46,145 nt of DNA from NCBI GenBank assembly GCA_002685965.1, contig NYZE01000055.1, forward strand, positions 1-46,145. The letters run 5' to 3'. The notes beneath the pieces were generated by a model, which saw nothing but the letters and a program-made list of their open reading frames with translations, ran no database searches and was not told where the DNA came from. Position numbers and translations under genes: made by a program. This document shows positions 30,109-38,015 of the stretch, piece after piece; positions within the stretch are counted from its first letter, which is position 1, and each line of letters begins with the position of its first letter. Source of the stretch: Planctomycetota bacterium. GTDB taxonomy: Bacteria; Planctomycetota; UBA1135; GCA-002748355.

Positions 30109-30948
30109 ATGGTCTGTAGGAAACTCGTCAAGTGGACCCTCTTGGGAACGATCGTGGTCGGGGGCGCCGGCTACTTGATGTTCGGCAGCAAGCTGCCGAG
30201 CTATGTCTCGACCGCATTCGGCGACATGCGACATGCCGTGAAGAGCAGCGTGCCGATGGAGTTCGAGCTCAAGCGGGCGCGGACGCTGATCCAGAAGATC
30301 GACCCTGAGATAAAGGAGGCGCGTCGTGACGTGGCGCGGGCGGAAGTCGAGCTCGACAACAACAAGAGTGAGATCCGTCGGCTCGACGCAACGGTCGCCA
30401 AGGCGCGGGTCAAGATGCAGCGCCACCGCCAGTATCTCGCAGGCGAAGGTGAGGCAGTGCCGGTCTTCGACTCGGACAGCGAGTACGGAACCGTCGCCGT
30501 GCAGCGCGAGCTGTGCCGGACGTTCGACATGTACAAGAACCAGTCCTCGCTGCTCACGAGCAAGAAGGCCCTGCAGAAGCGCCAGCAGCAGATCCTCAAG
30601 GCCTCACGCACCAAGCTCATCGCCGTCCGCGCGGAGCGCAACAAGCTGATGGACATGGTCGCCACCCTCGATGCGCGCAAGCGCCAGCAGGACGCGATGG
30701 CCGCCAACCTCCAGAAGTTCGACCTGGATACCTCGGCCCTGTCGCAGGCCAAGAAGACCATCGCCGACATCAAGAAGCGGCTCGATGTCAGCCAGAAGAT
30801 CATCCAGGAGGAGCTCTTCCTGACGCACGGCGTCACCGTCACCGAGCCCGCCGACGAGGACAAGCGCGACATCCTCGGCGAGATGGAGGACTACTTCAGT
30901 GGCAACGACACCCGCACTTCCAAGGTGTCGACTCTGAACGGTAAATAG
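30109..30948 (+). CDS. Membrane-anchored coiled-coil protein, PspA-like in outline
   Basis: The 279-residue protein has one N-terminal membrane segment (about 8-26, WTLLGTIVVGGAGYLMFG) and then almost continuous coiled coil (about 50-240), with an acidic, polar tail. The start MVCRKLVKWTLLG followed by DMRHAVKSSVP recalls planctomycete proteins placed next to signalling genes. Coiled coil and size resemble PspA, but PspA has no true membrane segment, so this is only an outline likeness. ATG 30109 follows a strong GGAGG and the tandem repeat at 30068-30098. It ends the signalling cluster. Confidence 0.65.
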   Translation: MVCRKLVKWTLLGTIVVGGAGYLMFGSKLPSYVSTAFGDMRHAVKSSVPMEFELKRARTLIQKIDPEIKEARRDVARAEVELDNNKSEIRRLDATVAKARVKMQRHRQYLAGEGEAVPVFDSDSEYGTVAVQRELCRTFDMYKNQSSLLTSKKALQKRQQQILKASRTKLIAVRAERNKLMDMVATLDARKRQQDAMAANLQKFDLDTSALSQAKKTIADIKKRLDVSQKIIQEELFLTHGVTVTEPADEDKRDILGEMEDYFSGNDTRTSKVSTLNGK

Positions 30949-30977
30949 CAGACCGCGACTGAGCTCGCTGTGCGGGC

Positions 30978-30983
30978 TAGTCT
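30978..30983 (+). promoter_or_regulatory. Candidate -10 element, near-leaderless
   Basis: TAGTCT ends 6 bases before the ATG at 30990, with no Shine-Dalgarno. This is the same layout as before ispA and yebC. Confidence 0.3.
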
Positions 30984-30989
30984 GGGGCC

Positions 30990-32501
30990 ATGACGGCTCC
31001 GGCAGCCGGCGCTTGGAAGACCCCGGGAACCCTCGCTCTGATAGCGGTGGGGGTCCTGGGGATCTTCATGTACCTCGTGCCGGCCGGGTCATATCCGGTC
31101 GGCTTCGACGTGTTCTGGAACTTGCACGTCGCCCGCACCTGGGCCGAGACCGGTTTTCCCGCGGCGCTGCCGGAAGCCGGCTTCACGCAACTCGCCCGGG
31201 CCTACGCCGATCGCCAGCTCGGCTTCCATGCCCTGCTCGCGCTGAGTGGCGGCGCTGCCCTCGATACCTCGCTCGTGCCGCCGTTCGTTTGGGGCCTCGC
31301 GTTGGCGCAAGTGTTCGTGGTGTTCGGTTGCATGCGTTGGCTCGCGCCGCGCGCATCCGTCCTCTGGTTGTTGCTGCTGCCCGCGTTGAGCTCGACCTGG
31401 ATCTTCCGGCTCACGGCGTGTCGCGACATGTCGCTCGCCGTCTTGGTGTTGCTCGCTCTGGTGTCGGCCCTGGCGCGGCCGGGGGCGCCGAGCGGACGTC
31501 GGTGTGTCGTCGTCGCTGCGCTGGCCTGTGTCTTCGGCTACATACACGGGGCGTTCGTGCTGCCGCTCGCGCTCGCCCTGGCTACCGCGCTGGGGCGCCG
31601 CATTGCTGGCGAGTCGTTCGGTTGGCGCTCAGTCTGGGCGGTGGCGGTCGGGATGGTCCCGGCCTTGGTGTTGCGGCCGGACTTCCCGCACAACATCGAG
31701 CTGTTGCTGACCCTCAACGTGCGCATGCCGTTGGGTGCTCTGTCTGGCGAGCTGCCGATCCAGCCGGTCGAGTTCGCGGCGCGCAGTCTCGGTCACGTGT
31801 TAGGCACTAGCGCTTGGCTCTTGGCGTTGGCTGTTGTTCTCATGTGGCAGCTCGTCAAAGACCCGCCAGCCCGGTCGATCACGTTGGTTGCAGTCTTGTT
31901 GTGTGTCGGATCCCTGTTCGGGAGCCGCTTGATCGAGCTCGCCGTACCCTTCGCGGTGCTCGCGATAGGCGTTAGTCGCCCGCGCATCCCGGCCCCAGTT
32001 GGGGTCGCAGTCGTGGTCGCGCTTGCGTGCTTTGGCTGGGTCGTGCTTCGTCAGGTGCCTCTGGCCGAACGCAGCGTCGCGGCGTCACGCTACTCGGATC
32101 TCGAAGCGGTTGGCAGTTGGCTCGACGAGAACGGCAAGAAAGGCGACGTGGTCTTCGTGACGGACTGGGCCGTGTCGTCACCCTTGGCCTGGTGGACGCG
32201 CGACCGAGATCTGGTCTTCACCGGAATGACCGATCCGAGCCTCATGTGGGTGGAGGATCGCCGCCGCTTCGATGCTTGGTGGGCCATCAAGACGGCTCGT
32301 GACCCCGATCCTGTCGCAACGCTGCGCCAGCTCTTCGGCGCACGCTTCGTTGTCGTCGAGGGATCCGATCACGCGCCGCAAGGTCGAACCGGTGAGACAT
32401 CGACCTATCTGTGGAAGGCGCTCGGCGTCGCCCATCGAGCGGGACTGTCGATTGCATCAGCCGATATTGGGCGCTTCAAGTGCTACCGGCTTGGCCCCTA
32501 G
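30990..32501 (+). CDS. Polytopic GT-C-like membrane protein
   Basis: The 503-residue protein has about ten hydrophobic segments up to residue 355, then a soluble domain of about 145 residues. The first outer loop holds FDVFWNLHVARTWAETGFPA and later RAYADRQLGFHALLAL, in the place where GT-C enzymes of the PMT/ArnT class carry an acidic catalytic site. The soluble part has a YSDLEAVGSWLDENGKKGDVVFV segment, common after the membrane part of such enzymes. It should act on a lipid-linked sugar outside the membrane, but the acidic catalytic motif is weak and a non-enzymatic role is possible. Confidence 0.6.
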   Translation: MTAPAAGAWKTPGTLALIAVGVLGIFMYLVPAGSYPVGFDVFWNLHVARTWAETGFPAALPEAGFTQLARAYADRQLGFHALLALSGGAALDTSLVPPFVWGLALAQVFVVFGCMRWLAPRASVLWLLLLPALSSTWIFRLTACRDMSLAVLVLLALVSALARPGAPSGRRCVVVAALACVFGYIHGAFVLPLALALATALGRRIAGESFGWRSVWAVAVGMVPALVLRPDFPHNIELLLTLNVRMPLGALSGELPIQPVEFAARSLGHVLGTSAWLLALAVVLMWQLVKDPPARSITLVAVLLCVGSLFGSRLIELAVPFAVLAIGVSRPRIPAPVGVAVVVALACFGWVVLRQVPLAERSVAASRYSDLEAVGSWLDENGKKGDVVFVTDWAVSSPLAWWTRDRDLVFTGMTDPSLMWVEDRRRFDAWWAIKTARDPDPVATLRQLFGARFVVVEGSDHAPQGRTGETSTYLWKALGVAHRAGLSIASADIGRFKCYRLGP

Positions 32502-32567
32502 GCTTTTCCTTTGCCCGCCCCCACGGGCGGACCTATCTTTCCGCGACTACGTGACTTACTGCGACTC

Positions 32568-33674
32568 ATGATCCTGGTACTGAAGCGCGGCGTGGCCGGT
32601 CCCGAGCGGACCAGCCTGCAGGAGCTGGCCGTTCGTGCTGGCCGGGTGTGTCGTTTCGTACCCGCTTCCGACGACGCCGTGGTCGCGATTCTCGATGGAG
32701 GCCGGGACAGGCCCGATCCCGACCTTGCTGCTCGCGCGCGTCTGTGGCCCGGCGTCATGGCCGTTGTCGAACCGGGCGAGGAGCTGCCCCTGACCCGCGC
32801 CGCGGTCGGTGCGTTCGCGGTTGCGCCACGACATGGCAGGCCGGTCACCTTCGGTCCGCGAGACTTCGTCTGGATTGCCGGCCCGTGCTCGGTCGAGGAT
32901 CCCACGATGCTTGGCGAGGTCGCGACCGCCGTTGCGGCGGCAGGTGCGACGATGCTCCGCGGCGGCGCCTACAAGCCGCGGACGTCTCCCTACTCGTTCG
33001 CCGGCCACGGGCGAGAAGGTCTGCTTCTGCTCGAGCGCGTGGCGCAGGACGTCGGCTTGCCCGTGGTCAGTGAAGTGCTCGACGTGCGCGATGTCGATTT
33101 CGTTGCCCAGCACGTCGACATGCTGCAGGTAGGTGCGCGCAACATGCAGAACTTCCCGCTGCTCAGTGAGGTTGGTGCGTGCGGACGTCCGGTGTTGCTC
33201 AAGCGCGGGCCGGCTTCGACTCTGGACGAGTTGCTTGCCGCGGCGGAATACGTGCTTCACGCGGGGTGCACCAGCCTGGCGCTGTGCGAACGCGGCGTGC
33301 GTGGCTTCGATCCGAACCGGCGCAACGTCCTTGATCTTTCGATCGTGCCGGCGCTTCGAGAGCGCACGAACTTGCCGGTCATCGTCGATCCGTCGCATGC
33401 CACCGGCTGTCGCTCATTGGTCCTGCCGATGGCAAAGGCTGCCGTCGCTGCGGGGGCTGACGGAGTCATGGTCGAAGTTCACTCCAGACCGACCGAGGCT
33501 CTGTCCGATCCAACCCAGGCGTTGCTTCCGGCCGATCTGGATGAGCTCGGCACGGCTCTGCGCGCGCTGGTCCGCCTCGAGCAGAGAGCGTTGGCCAGTG
33601 TGCAGGAGGCCGTGACTCCAGATGCGTCCGTGCGACGCGAGCCCGCCGCACATGATCGAGAACGAACGACGTGA
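32568..33674 (+). CDS. aroF: 3-deoxy-7-phosphoheptulonate synthase, type I-beta with N-terminal regulatory domain
   Basis: It condenses phosphoenolpyruvate and erythrose 4-phosphate, the first shikimate-pathway step feeding chorismate to PabB. The 368-residue protein starts with a ferredoxin-like (ACT-like) domain (MILVLKRGV to about 95), as in the Thermotoga enzyme where it mediates feedback by Tyr. The catalytic barrel has IAGPCSVEDPTMLGE, LRGGAYKPRTSPYSF, QVGARNMQNFPLL, VLLKRGP, LCERGVRGFDPNRRN and IVDPSHATG; the metal-site Cys, His, Glu and Asp are in these. ATG 32568 matches the Thermotoga start. Its stop overlaps tpiA in GTGA. Confidence 0.95.
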   Translation: MILVLKRGVAGPERTSLQELAVRAGRVCRFVPASDDAVVAILDGGRDRPDPDLAARARLWPGVMAVVEPGEELPLTRAAVGAFAVAPRHGRPVTFGPRDFVWIAGPCSVEDPTMLGEVATAVAAAGATMLRGGAYKPRTSPYSFAGHGREGLLLLERVAQDVGLPVVSEVLDVRDVDFVAQHVDMLQVGARNMQNFPLLSEVGACGRPVLLKRGPASTLDELLAAAEYVLHAGCTSLALCERGVRGFDPNRRNVLDLSIVPALRERTNLPVIVDPSHATGCRSLVLPMAKAAVAAGADGVMVEVHSRPTEALSDPTQALLPADLDELGTALRALVRLEQRALASVQEAVTPDASVRREPAAHDRERTT

Positions 33675-34456
33675 CCGACCTGGAAGCCAACAGAGGTAGG
33701 CCAAGGAAGCCCTACCTCGCCGCGAACTGGAAGATGAACCTGGATCGCGCCCGGGCCTTGGATCTCACCAAGACCCTCAAGGCTCGATTGGGCGATGGAG
33801 ACGACCGTGAGGTCGCGATCTTCGCACCCGCCGTCTACCTCGCGGACGTTGCGGCAGTTTCGCAGGGATCGCCGGTGGGCCTGGGTGCACAGAACATGCA
33901 CTGGGAGGCTGCGGGCGCGTTCACCGGCGAGACGTCGGCGGCGATGCTGCGTGACATCGGTGTCGACCGTGCCCTGGTCGGCCACTCCGAGCGCCGCAAT
34001 GTGTTCTTCGAAAAGGACGAGTGGATGGGACGCAAGGTCCGCGTTGCGCTCGACCACAACATCCTGCCGATGCTGTGCATCGGCGAGAAGCTCGAAGAAC
34101 GTAAGAGGGGCCAAGTCGAGGAGGTCCTCGACCGCCAGCTGCGCACCGGCCTCGATTGGGTTGAGCCCGACGAGTGCTACCGGATCACGATTGCCTACGA
34201 GCCGATCTGGGCCATCGGCACCGGCGAAGTGGCGACGCCTGACCAAGCTCAGGCCGTGCACCTCTACGTCCGTTCCTGGATCCAGGACAAGTTCGGCCCG
34301 GTCGTCGCCGACGTCATCCGCGTCCTCTACGGCGGCTCCGTCAAGCCGGACAACATCCGCGACCTCATGGCCTGCCCCGACGTCGATGGCGTCCTGGTGG
34401 GTGGAGCCAGCCTGCAGGCGGAGACCTTCCTGCCGATTGTCGAGTTCGATTCCTAG
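33671..34456 (+). CDS. tpiA: Triosephosphate isomerase
   Basis: It interconverts dihydroxyacetone phosphate and glyceraldehyde 3-phosphate in glycolysis; the latter is a Dxs substrate. The 261-residue protein has N19 and K21 (AANWKMN), the catalytic His in VGHSERR, the catalytic Glu in AYEPIWAIGTG, and the phosphate loop LYGGSVKPDN followed by GVLVGGASL. GTG 33671 overlaps the aroF stop (GTGA) and leaves about 12 extra residues before the conserved core. Confidence 0.97.
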   Translation: MTDLEANRGRPRKPYLAANWKMNLDRARALDLTKTLKARLGDGDDREVAIFAPAVYLADVAAVSQGSPVGLGAQNMHWEAAGAFTGETSAAMLRDIGVDRALVGHSERRNVFFEKDEWMGRKVRVALDHNILPMLCIGEKLEERKRGQVEEVLDRQLRTGLDWVEPDECYRITIAYEPIWAIGTGEVATPDQAQAVHLYVRSWIQDKFGPVVADVIRVLYGGSVKPDNIRDLMACPDVDGVLVGGASLQAETFLPIVEFDS

Positions 34457-34529
34457 CGGCAGCGTACCGGGCTTGCTCTGCCTCCCTGCCCGGACTATCG
34501 TTTTCGCCCGTTTCGGAGCATCGAGCATC

Positions 34530-34766
34530 GTGGTCCTGATCATCCCCGTCCTCTGGCTGTTGTTTGGGCTGAGTGCCCTGCTGCTCATCGTGGTAGTGCT
34601 CCTCCAGGAGCCCAAGGGGGGCGGTTTGGCCGAGGCGTTCGGCGGGATGGGGGCCCAGACGTTTGGCGTCAAGTCGGGTGGAATCAACCGCTTCACGTTC
34701 ATCGTGTTCACCGTGTTCATCCTCTCGGCAACGCTGATTCACGTGCTCCGCAAGACTGGCGGATGA
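34530..34766 (+). CDS. secG: Protein translocase subunit SecG
   Basis: This small partner of SecYE assists protein export. The 78-residue product has two membrane segments (about 3-25 and 55-73) joined by the family loop LLQEPKGGGLAEAFGGMGAQTFG, whose LLQxxKGGGLAxAFGG is diagnostic. GTG 34530 gives a normal length; no strong Shine-Dalgarno is visible. It lies after tpiA, a placement seen in many bacteria, and overlaps yicC in ATGA. Confidence 0.92.
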   Translation: MVLIIPVLWLLFGLSALLLIVVVLLQEPKGGGLAEAFGGMGAQTFGVKSGGINRFTFIVFTVFILSATLIHVLRKTGG

Positions 34767-35659
34767 CCACAGGCTCGCCGATCCGGAGCATGACCGGGTT
34801 CGGCGGCGCGGCGGCCGAGGATGGGGGTTGGCGAATCGGCGTCGAGATCCGATCGGTCAACCATCGTGGATTGCAGTGGAAGGGCAACTTCCCGCCGTTC
34901 CTGCAGGCGCTTGAGGGCGTCGCCGACGGGATCCTGCGCGCCCGGATCGCTCGTGGCAGTGTCAACGTTCGGGTCGTCTGCTTGGCGACGGCCGCCGCGC
35001 CGCAAGTGCGCTTCGACGCCGATCTCGCGCGCGCCTACGCCAAGCAGTTGGACGATCTTGCCCAACAGGTCGGCCTTCCCGCCTCGACCCGCCTCGAGAC
35101 GTTGCTGGCGCTTCCTGGTGTCTCCATGCCTGCTGAGGCAGAGCCGGGTGCCAGCGAGCTATGCCAGCTCTTCGAGCGCGTTCTCGGGGAGGCACTGGAT
35201 GCACTGGACGCTGCGCGCGAACGTGAGGGCGCTGCGTTGCGGACCGAGTTGGATGGTCGCATCAACGAACTCGAGAACCTGCTCGCCAGCATCGAGACGC
35301 GCTGGCCATCGATCGTCGATGAGTATCGTGCGCGGCTCGAGCGGCGGGTGATGGACTTCCTTGCCGAGCAGGGGCGCGTCGTGGACGAAGTCGACGTGCT
35401 GCGCGAGGTCGCCATTTGGGCTGATCGGACCGACGTGGCCGAAGAGACTGTGCGTTTCCGGACGCACCTCGAAGAAGTGCGCCGTCTGCTCGTGGATGCG
35501 GGCAACGTCGGGCGCCCGCTAGAGTTCCTCGGCCAGGAGCTCTTGCGCGAAGCGAATACGATCGCGTCGAAAGCGGCGGACGCCGATGTCGCGCACGCCG
35601 TCGTCGCGATGAAGACCGCGCTCGACCGTGTCAAAGAGCAAGCGCAGAACCTCGAATGA
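34763..35659 (+). CDS. yicC: YicC family endoribonuclease-like protein
   Basis: YicC proteins were recently described as endoribonucleases; older names are stress-related or UPF proteins. The 298-residue product has the start SMTGFGGAAAE, IEIRSVNHRGL-like RSVNHRGLQWK, RGSVNVRVV, and the C-terminal domain with FLGQELLREANTIASKAADA and KTALDRVKEQAQNLE, the most conserved family segment. ATG 34763 overlaps secG (ATGA) and its end overlaps gmk (ATGA); the yicC-gmk pair is widely conserved. Confidence 0.94.
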   Translation: MTTGSPIRSMTGFGGAAAEDGGWRIGVEIRSVNHRGLQWKGNFPPFLQALEGVADGILRARIARGSVNVRVVCLATAAAPQVRFDADLARAYAKQLDDLAQQVGLPASTRLETLLALPGVSMPAEAEPGASELCQLFERVLGEALDALDAAREREGAALRTELDGRINELENLLASIETRWPSIVDEYRARLERRVMDFLAEQGRVVDEVDVLREVAIWADRTDVAEETVRFRTHLEEVRRLLVDAGNVGRPLEFLGQELLREANTIASKAADADVAHAVVAMKTALDRVKEQAQNLE

Positions 35660-36225
35660 GTGCCGACGCCGTCTCGCCTGGTCGCCTCGTGGTCGTGTCC
35701 GGTCCCTCGGGTTCGGGCAAGACGAGCATCTGCAAGGCGCTGGTCGAGGATCCGCGGGTGCTCTTCTCTGTGTCGGCGACGACGCGAGGCAAGCGCGCTG
35801 GTGAAGTCGATGGGCGTGACTACTGGTTTCTGTCCGAGAGCGAGTTCGAGGAGCGTGTCAGCGCCGGCGAGTTTCTCGAACACGCGCGCTACAACGGCAA
35901 CCGCTACGGGACGCTGGAGAAACCGGTCAGGGACACGATCGCCAGCGGACGTATCGTCATTCTCGAGATCGAGGTCCAAGGCACGCGGCTCTTGCGCGAC
36001 AACGGCGTGGAAGCGCTCTACGTTTTCATCATGCCTCCCTCCCTCGAAGAGCTTGAGCGACGGTTGCGCGGCCGTCAGACCGAGGATGAAGACACGATCG
36101 AAGGCCGCCTCGAGATCGCCCGCTGCGAGATGGACATGTCGCACCTATATGATCACGTCGTGATCAACAAGGACCTGGAATCCACGATCGAGGCGGTGCG
36201 CCGACTCGTGGGGTTTGAGGGCTAA
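35656..36225 (+). CDS. gmk: Guanylate kinase
   Basis: It phosphorylates GMP to GDP. The 189-residue protein has the P-loop SGPSGSGKTS (15-24), SATTRGKRAGEVDGRDYWFL (GMP binding), FLEHARYNGNRYGT, and the lid region RLRGRQTEDEDTIEGRL. The start overlaps yicC by four bases. In many bacteria rpoZ follows gmk; here coaC starts only 2 bases later, so rpoZ is not in its usual place. Confidence 0.97.
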   Translation: MSADAVSPGRLVVVSGPSGSGKTSICKALVEDPRVLFSVSATTRGKRAGEVDGRDYWFLSESEFEERVSAGEFLEHARYNGNRYGTLEKPVRDTIASGRIVILEIEVQGTRLLRDNGVEALYVFIMPPSLEELERRLRGRQTEDEDTIEGRLEIARCEMDMSHLYDHVVINKDLESTIEAVRRLVGFEG

Positions 36226-36227
36226 CA

Positions 36228-36764
36228 ATGACGTTGCGCGAAATTTTCCTGGGCGTTGGCGGTGGTGCTGCCGTGTTCAAGGCGGTCGCACTCGCCAGCC
36301 AGCTGCGCCAGCGGGATCTCGAGGTGCGAGTGCTCATGACTGAAGCGGCGTGCGCCTTCGTCAAACCGCTGAGCTTCGCGGCCGTCACCGGGAGTCAAGT
36401 CACGACGGATACTCGAGCGGTGGATCCGGACGGCATCGCCACGCACCTGAAGCCAGCAATGGCCGCGGCGTTCATCGTCGTGCCGGCGACCGCCGATCTG
36501 ATCGCGCGCTTGGCGCTCGGCCTGGCCGGCGATGCGGTGTCGCTAGGCGCCCTGTCGGCTCCGGAGCTGCGCTTCTTCTGCCCCAGCATGAACGATCGCA
36601 TGTGGAACAATCCGCTCGTGCAGGCGAACGTGCAGAGGCTCGAGGGCGCGGGCTGGCAACGAATCGGTCCAGACTTTGGCCAACTGGCCGAGGGTTACGA
36701 GGGGGACGGCCGCATGAGCGAACCGGAGCGCATTCTCGAGGTAGTGGTCGCCGCCCTGGGATAG
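36228..36764 (+). CDS. coaC: Stand-alone phosphopantothenoylcysteine decarboxylase (CoaC flavoprotein)
   Basis: It removes CO2 from phosphopantothenoylcysteine in coenzyme A synthesis, using FMN. The 178-residue protein covers only the flavoprotein half of CoaBC: GVGGGAAVFKAVALASQL near the start, THLKPAMAAAFIVVPATADLIARLALGLAGD (the His of THL being the expected catalytic residue), CPSMNDRMWNNPLVQANVQRL. The family substrate-clamp motif PAMNxxMW reads PSMNDRMW. The ligase half CoaB is missing and the next gene is on the other strand, so CoaB must be elsewhere or this is a related HFCD flavoprotein. Confidence 0.85.
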   Translation: MTLREIFLGVGGGAAVFKAVALASQLRQRDLEVRVLMTEAACAFVKPLSFAAVTGSQVTTDTRAVDPDGIATHLKPAMAAAFIVVPATADLIARLALGLAGDAVSLGALSAPELRFFCPSMNDRMWNNPLVQANVQRLEGAGWQRIGPDFGQLAEGYEGDGRMSEPERILEVVVAALG

Positions 36765-36788
36765 CGCGCCGCGCGAAGTGTGCCGGTT

Positions 36789-37727
36789 TCAGGTCGTGAG
36801 GAAACGTTCCGCTTCCAATGCCGCCATGCAACCCGTGCCGGCCGCCGTCACGGCTTGGCGATAGACGTGGTCCTGGCAATCCCCGCACGCGAAGACGCCG
36901 GGGATCTGCGTCGCCGAGCTGTCGGGCTTCGTGATGATGTAGCCGCTGTCATCGAGATCGAGCCAGTCGCGGAATAGGGCGGTGTTAGGCGTGTGGCCGA
37001 TGGCCAGGAACAAGCCGCCGGTTGCTTGATCGAACTCACGGTCGGTCTTGTTGTCGTAGAGGCGCAACCCGGTGACCTTGCCCTCGGACACGTCGTAGAC
37101 GTCGCGCACGTCCGTGTTCCACTGTATGTCGATCTTCGGGTTGTCGAACGCGCGCTGCTGCATGATCTTGCTCGCGCGGAGCTGGTCGCGACGCACCAGC
37201 ATGTGCACCTTGGTTGCGTAGCGCGTCAGGAAGGTCGCTTCTTCACAAGCCGAGTCGCCGCCGCCGACGACGCAGACGTCCTTCTCCTGGAAGAAGAAGC
37301 CGTCGCATGTTGCGCAGGCGCTGACACCGCGGCCTTGCAGTTTGGTCTCGTTCTCGAGCCCTAGATAGTTGGCAGAAGCGCCGGTCGAGATGATCAACGT
37401 CTTGCACACGAACTCATTGTCGAGGTTGGTGCGCACCTTGAATGGTGGCCCGTTGAGGTCGACCTCAGTTCCGGTCTCGGACACCACTCGAGTGTCGAAG
37501 CGTGTCGCCTGCTTCTTGAAGAGCTCCATCATCTCGGGGCCTTGCACCCCGTCGGGAAAGCCCGGGTAGTTCTCGACATCCGTCGTGATCGTGAGCTGGC
37601 CGCCAGGCTGCATGCCTTCAAGGAGCACCGGCGCCAGATTTGCTCGCCCCGCGTAGATCGCGGCGGTCCAGCCGGCTGGACCGGATCCGAGGATGAGCGC
37701 GTCGTGGACTTCCTGCATGGTTGGCAT
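36789..37727 (-). CDS. trxB: Thioredoxin reductase
   Basis: This FAD enzyme passes electrons from NADPH to thioredoxin. The 312-residue protein has the FAD motif LGSGPAGWTAAIYAGRA, PGGQLTITTDVENYPGF, the redox-active CATC (SACATCDGFFF), the NADPH motif VVGGGDSACEEA, RRDQLRASKIMQQRA, and the closing AIGHTPN and FACGDCQDHVYRQAVTAAGTGCMAA. This is the low-molecular-weight bacterial type. It lies 15 bases downstream of the glutaredoxin gene on the same strand, and its 3' end faces coaC 24 bases away. Confidence 0.97.
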   Translation of the reverse strand: MPTMQEVHDALILGSGPAGWTAAIYAGRANLAPVLLEGMQPGGQLTITTDVENYPGFPDGVQGPEMMELFKKQATRFDTRVVSETGTEVDLNGPPFKVRTNLDNEFVCKTLIISTGASANYLGLENETKLQGRGVSACATCDGFFFQEKDVCVVGGGDSACEEATFLTRYATKVHMLVRRDQLRASKIMQQRAFDNPKIDIQWNTDVRDVYDVSEGKVTGLRLYDNKTDREFDQATGGLFLAIGHTPNTALFRDWLDLDDSGYIITKPDSSATQIPGVFACGDCQDHVYRQAVTAAGTGCMAALEAERFLTT

Positions 37728-37742
37728 TCTGGCGTCTGGGCG

Positions 37743-38015
37743 TCAGGCGCAGAAGACCCTGGTTGCCAACTCGCCAGCCGCGTGGAGTGCCGCCAACTCT
37801 GTGAAGCCGCCGATCGGTTCGTCATCGATCACGATCAGGGGCGCGGTGCGGTGCCCCGCGAGGATCTTTGCCGTGACGTTTCGCCGGTCTGGATGGTCGG
37901 TGAGGTCTGTCAGTTCATACTCGATACCGACCTGATCGAGCAGCGCCCGCGCGTCGATGCAGAAGGGGCACCATTCGACCGAATACACCTGAACGTGTGC
38001 CGTCTGCTGCTTCAT
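37743..38015 (-). CDS. Glutaredoxin-like protein
   Basis: The 90-residue protein has the thioredoxin-fold redox site WCPFC (C16 and C19, where glutaredoxins usually have CPYC), then RALLDQVGIEYELTDL, the cis-Pro loop as TAPLIVI (usually TVP) and IGGFTELAAL (family GGxxEL). It is therefore a dithiol glutaredoxin or mycoredoxin/NrdH-like protein. The start overlaps the lipoprotein gene in ATGA, and trxB follows after 15 bases, so TrxB may be its reductase instead of glutathione, as for NrdH; this is inference. Confidence 0.88.
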   Translation of the reverse strand: MKQQTAHVQVYSVEWCPFCIDARALLDQVGIEYELTDLTDHPDRRNVTAKILAGHRTAPLIVIDDEPIGGFTELAALHAAGELATRVFCA

